Source: Cyanobacteria bacterium K_DeepCast_35m_m2_023 (GTDB taxonomy: Bacteria > Cyanobacteriota > Cyanobacteriia > PCC-6307 > Cyanobiaceae). Taken from it: DNA of 13,802 nucleotides. Shown here in pieces: positions 11,367 to 13,802 of the stretch (positions are counted from its first letter, which is position 1; each line of letters opens with the position of its first letter). The stretch is from contig VGQR01000020.1 in the NCBI GenBank assembly GCA_016882345.1, positions 1 to 13,802 of the forward strand, in the 5' to 3' direction. Under the pieces are notes generated by a model that was not told where the DNA came from, searched no databases, and was given only the letters and a program-made list of their open reading frames with translations. A program made the position numbers and the translations under genes.

Positions 11367-13802
11367 CGTCCATGCTCCGATGGCGCCGCTGGTGGGGGCA
11401 GCACGCGGTCGTTGAGCCACCCCCCCCTGCAATTTCAAGAGGGTTCTGAGCGCCCGGGCCACGACCAATCCAGTCCCCAGGGGCAGACGCTGGAGTTGAC
11501 GCCCTGGTCGATCGCCCGCCTCGAGGCGATCAGTCGCGAGCTGCAGCAGCGGCCCAGCGCCGGCAGCCTGCAGGCGGCCCGTTCGGCCCGCGGCTGCTTG
11601 GCCCGCTTCTGGCTCGCGGCACCGGTCGATGCGTTGGAGACCCTCTTTGCCGGCCCCATCGGTGCGGTGTATCGACACCTGCTCGCTGGTGTGTTGCCGG
11701 CCCTGCCGCTCGATGCGGCGGAAACCGCCTGGAAGGCTCAGCTCACGGCCCAGTTGCAGCTTGGTTTTGCCAGGCATGGCAGCGTCAATGTGTTCTTGGC
11801 CCTGTTGCCCTACCTCGATCGCGAGGTGATGCAGGTGCACGACCCACTGCGGCACCTGCCGGGCTGGCTGCTGCCCCTGTATGCCGAACGCTGTGAACCG
11901 GGTCTGAGCCCCCAGCCGACCAGCCCCCCGCCCCAGCTCCAGCCCGCCCCAGCCCTGGCCCCCTCGCTGCCGACCCTGGCTCCGATCACCGGGGTCGCCG
12001 GCATGGCCCTGATCGGTGATGCCGACTTTCTGGGCCGCATCAACGGGTTGATCAAGCTCTATGAGCTCGAGCCGTCGGATCCCGAGATCGTTCGTGACCT
12101 CAGCCTCGGGCGCCGCCAGGTGGCCCAGGTGTGGCTCGATGTCGAGACCGAGCAGCTCGAAGCCCTGTACCGCACCCCTTTTGGCAAGGTCACCGAGCAG
12201 CTGATCCGCAGCGGCTTTGCCCGCGAACCCCTCGGTGACGACGAGCGGGCCCTGCGGCAGCATCTGGTGGAGCTCGCCGCTGATCTGGGCCATCCTCGAG
12301 CGCTCAACGCCCTGATCGCCGCCGGCCAGCACCAGCACCAGGGTCAGGTCGAGCAGCACCAGGGCAGCGACTGCCGTGCGCGGTCGCCACAGCTGGCTGG
12401 GCCGGCATGACCCTGACCGCCGACGTTCGGCCGCCGCCGCCGAGGGCGGACCCGACGGCGTCAGGGCGTGCTGCCACTTGCGCCGAAACAGCGGCCCGTG
12501 CAGCAGTTGCAGCCGCTTGCTGCTGTGGGGGTTGCCGGTGTCGATGCCGCAGCTGGTGCCCTCGTGGTGGATCACCCGGGCTAGGGGGGCGTAGCGCACG
12601 CGCCGCTGCCGCGCCCGCGCCGCAAACGCCAGATCGGTGTCCTCGAAATAGGCGGGGGCGAACTCTGCACTGAAACCACCCAGCTCGTGCCACAGCGCTG
12701 TGGGAATGGCCAAGCAGGCGCCGCTCACATAGTCGACCTGGCGGGTGTAGCTGACCCGTGGGTCGTAGGGGTTGCCGCCGCGTCCGTAGTTCCAGGGTTG
12801 GCCGTCGCCCCACACGATGCCGCCGGCCTCCTGCAGCCGGCCATCGGCAAACAGCAGCTGGGCGCCGGTGATGCCCGTGTCAGGCCAGCGCTCAAACGGC
12901 GCCAGCAGTTCCTCAAGCCAGCGTGCACAGGGTTCGGTGTCGTTGTTGAGCAGCACCACGTAGGGCGCGCGCGCCTCGGCCACGCCGCTGTGACAGGCCT
13001 GGTTGAAGCCCCGGTTGCGCCCGTGTCGCACGAGCCGAAAGCCCCGCAGATCCCGTGCCAGCGCCTCGCAGGTGCCATCGCTGCTGGCGTCGTCCACCAC
13101 GATCAGCTCCATGGCCACGCGGCTCGCCGCGTAGGCGATTGCCAGCAGACAGCGGCGGGTGACGCCGTAGTGGTTGTGGGCCGGGATCACCACCGACACC
13201 TCGGGGCTGGGGCTGCAGGGCAGCTGCACCGGTGGATCCAGGGGCACCACCGCCTCCTCGGGTTCGCGGCCGTGCGCCAGCAGCTGATGCAACCGCGGCA
13301 GCTGCGGCGGCAGCTCCATCTCCCCGCTGGCGGCCCAGTGCAACCAGGTGGTGAGGCTGCGGTGCTGTTCCAGCACCAGCGGGTGCAGTTGATCGGGAAA
13401 CGGGGGGCGGCTGTGCTCCAGCAGGGCTGGCCAGGGGGTCAGCTGAAACGGCGTCATCACGATGCGCTCATCGAGGCTGCAGCCCCGCCCATCGCGCAGC
13501 TCCAGCTGATGGGGGCGCCCGTCGCAAGCCTCGGCGGGCAGCACCCCGTGCAGCTGGCCCTGGGCATCAGCGCGCAACGCCAAACAGGCTTGTCCGTCGA
13601 GCAGCAGCTCCAGCACGCGCCCGGGCTCGGCCCAACCGTGCACGAGCGGGCCTGCGAGCCCATGCAGCCCAGCGGCAGGGCCGCCCGTGCTGCGGCGCTG
13701 CAGCTGCTCCAGCCGGCGGTAGCGCTCCTGGCTGAGGTACTGCGGGCTACCGCTGAGTTCCACCGGACCCTTGGGGGTGTCGATCCAGGCCCGCAGCACG
13801 CT
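11337..13802 (-). CDS. Family 2 glycosyltransferase, 5' partial, 3' end not genuine
   Basis: The frame is open at the right edge, so the start lies outside; residues are counted from the GTG at 13799. Residues about 45-115 look like a small beta-rich domain with LHGLAGPLVHGWAEPGRV. The catalytic GT-A domain follows: VSVVIPAHNH (201-210), VVDDASSDGT (234-243), LLNNDT as the DxD-like metal site (284-288), DYVSGACLAI (356-365), FEDTD (385-389) and VIHHEG (409-414). This fold transfers sugars from nucleotide donors, here probably to surface glycans, at the cytosolic side. Supported coding ends near residue 441-487 (12477-12339). No stop follows until 11337, so the frame then runs antisense through the whole two-module gene with a shadow-like Gln/His/Gly-rich sequence. 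The real C-terminus is probably missing. Confidence 0.75.
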   Translation of the reverse strand, partial: SVLRAWIDTPKGPVELSGSPQYLSQERYRRLEQLQRRSTGGPAAGLHGLAGPLVHGWAEPGRVLELLLDGQACLALRADAQGQLHGVLPAEACDGRPHQLELRDGRGCSLDERIVMTPFQLTPWPALLEHSRPPFPDQLHPLVLEQHRSLTTWLHWAASGEMELPPQLPRLHQLLAHGREPEEAVVPLDPPVQLPCSPSPEVSVVIPAHNHYGVTRRCLLAIAYAASRVAMELIVVDDASSDGTCEALARDLRGFRLVRHGRNRGFNQACHSGVAEARAPYVVLLNNDTEPCARWLEELLAPFERWPDTGITGAQLLFADGRLQEAGGIVWGDGQPWNYGRGGNPYDPRVSYTRQVDYVSGACLAIPTALWHELGGFSAEFAPAYFEDTDLAFAARARQRRVRYAPLARVIHHEGTSCGIDTGNPHSSKRLQLLHGPLFRRKWQHALTPSGPPSAAAAERRRSGSCRPSQLWRPRTAVAALVLLDLTLVLVLAGGDQGVERSRMAQISGELHQMLPQGPLVVTEGFAGKAAADQLLGDLAKRGAVQGFELLGLDIEPHLGHLAAPEAEVTNDLGIRRLELIELDQPVDAAQKVGITDQGHAGDPGDRSQGRQRGGQGWGGLELGRGAGRLGAQTRFTAFGIQGQQPARQVPQWVVHLHHLAIEVGQQGQEHIDAAMPGKTKLQLGRELSLPGGFRRIERQGRQHTSEQVSIHRTDGAGKEGLQRIDRCREPEAGQAAAGRTGRLQAAGAGPLLQLATDRLEAGDRPGRQLQRLPLGTGLVVARALRTLLKLQGGVAQRPRAAPTSGAIGAWTSAQPARGTL
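11412..12410 (+). CDS. Unrecognised two-module protein, 3' end probably replaced
   Basis: I cannot name this 332-residue protein. It has two related helical modules: residues 57-133 and 231-304 align without gaps at an offset of 174, sharing Arg60/234, Ala64/238, Trp67/241, Leu68/242, LE75-76/249-250, Leu78/252, Pro82/256, Gly84/258, Val86/260, Leu90/264, Leu100/274, Glu104/278 and Leu111/285. A Pro-rich linker (about 164-192) separates them. Module 1 continues with LPYLDREVMQV and LPGWLLPLY, but module 2 stops short and is followed by a Gln/His-rich tail that mirrors the opposing frame. The TTG at 11412 is the first possible start after the TPR stop codon, in the same frame; an ATG at 11372 would join if the C8 run at 11420-11427 were one base shorter. 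It lies 45 bp behind the TPR gene, probably co-transcribed. Confidence 0.65.
   Translation: MSHPPLQFQEGSERPGHDQSSPQGQTLELTPWSIARLEAISRELQQRPSAGSLQAARSARGCLARFWLAAPVDALETLFAGPIGAVYRHLLAGVLPALPLDAAETAWKAQLTAQLQLGFARHGSVNVFLALLPYLDREVMQVHDPLRHLPGWLLPLYAERCEPGLSPQPTSPPPQLQPAPALAPSLPTLAPITGVAGMALIGDADFLGRINGLIKLYELEPSDPEIVRDLSLGRRQVAQVWLDVETEQLEALYRTPFGKVTEQLIRSGFAREPLGDDERALRQHLVELAADLGHPRALNALIAAGQHQHQGQVEQHQGSDCRARSPQLAGPA
11580..11810 (+). repeat. Protein module copy 1 within the two-module gene
   Basis: Codes for residues 57-133 of the gene at 11412. It is related at protein level to 12102-12323 and is followed by the complete module end (LPGWLLPLY region). Confidence 0.5.
12102..12323 (+). 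repeat. Protein module copy 2, cut short
   Basis: Codes for residues 231-304, aligned ungapped with copy 1. It ends where copy 1 continues for about 25 more conserved-looking residues, which marks the last supported base of the gene as near 12323. Confidence 0.5.
12333..12364 (+). repeat. 11-bp direct repeat at the suspected junction
   Basis: CAGCACCAGGG occurs at 12333-12343 and again at 12354-12364, period 21, directly beside the point where both opposing genes lose similarity to expected sequence. Confidence 0.6.

Noticed and set aside
11337..12323. Antisense-encoded tail of the glycosyltransferase frame taken as a real domain
   Set aside because: Its Gln/His/Gly-rich composition is that of a shadow frame, while the opposite strand encodes two mutually similar modules, which cannot arise by chance.
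12339..12477. Hydrophobic stretch AALVLLDLTLVLVLA in the glycosyltransferase frame as a membrane anchor
   Set aside because: It lies in the junction zone next to the antisense-encoded tail and contains a central Asp; it may equally be the first strand of a lost second domain or chance.
1..13802. tRNA, rRNA, CRISPR arrays, transposons, phage genes
   Set aside because: No regularly spaced repeats, cloverleaf sequences, transposase motifs or phage structural motifs were seen on reading both strands.

Overview
The window looks like the chromosome of a GC-rich picocyanobacterium of the Synechococcus/Cyanobium type. The evidence is the C-terminal end of magnesium chelatase subunit H (chlorophyll synthesis) at the left edge, several families I know mainly from cyanobacteria or picocyanobacteria (DUF3386, DUF6447, DUF6165, TPR/GT9-like glycan proteins), and six copies of the HIP1 octamer GCGATCGC (1258, 2929, 3888, 4695, 4851, 8689). 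No tRNA, rRNA, CRISPR array, transposase or phage gene was seen.

Left part (1-3382): chlH (+ strand, tail only) ends directly against an opposing fragment that resembles the C-terminal half of an alpha/beta hydrolase. Behind it, on the minus strand, is an unrecognised exported protein of distinctly lower GC. Then comes the minus-strand cluster S4-domain RNA-binding protein > tpiA > folP, with clear Shine-Dalgarno sequences that place GTG starts for tpiA and folP.

Middle (3402-8921): a half-size ABC exporter (+) leaves from a 19-bp divergent gap with the S4 gene and is followed by a small DUF6447 protein. Convergent to these is a minus-strand import cassette read as permease > ATPase > substrate-binding lipoprotein, with overlapping genes, of the TrpXYZ-like (PF04392 / BPD_transp_2) kind. 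A DUF3386 gene lies directly upstream of it. Between DUF3386 and the permease a perfect 9-bp hairpin takes in the first two bases of the permease start codon.

Right part (9071-13802): a surface-glycan type neighbourhood with DUF6165 (+), a lower-GC orphan (-), a TPR protein with a GT9-like C-terminal domain (+), an unrecognised protein built of two related modules (+), and a family 2 glycosyltransferase (-) running off the right edge. A perfect GTA-N8-TAC (NtcA-type) dyad lies in front of the TPR gene.

The oddest structure is at 12324-12476, where the two-module protein and the opposing glycosyltransferase both stop making sense. The second module breaks off partway, and the glycosyltransferase frame has no stop until it has run antisense through the whole opposing gene. 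This is either a recombination junction that truncated two genes tail to tail or an assembly misjoin. I do not see a complete, clearly novel defence or metabolic system. The strongest leads are this junction, the two-module protein, the start-codon hairpin of the import cassette, and the insertion between chlH and folP.
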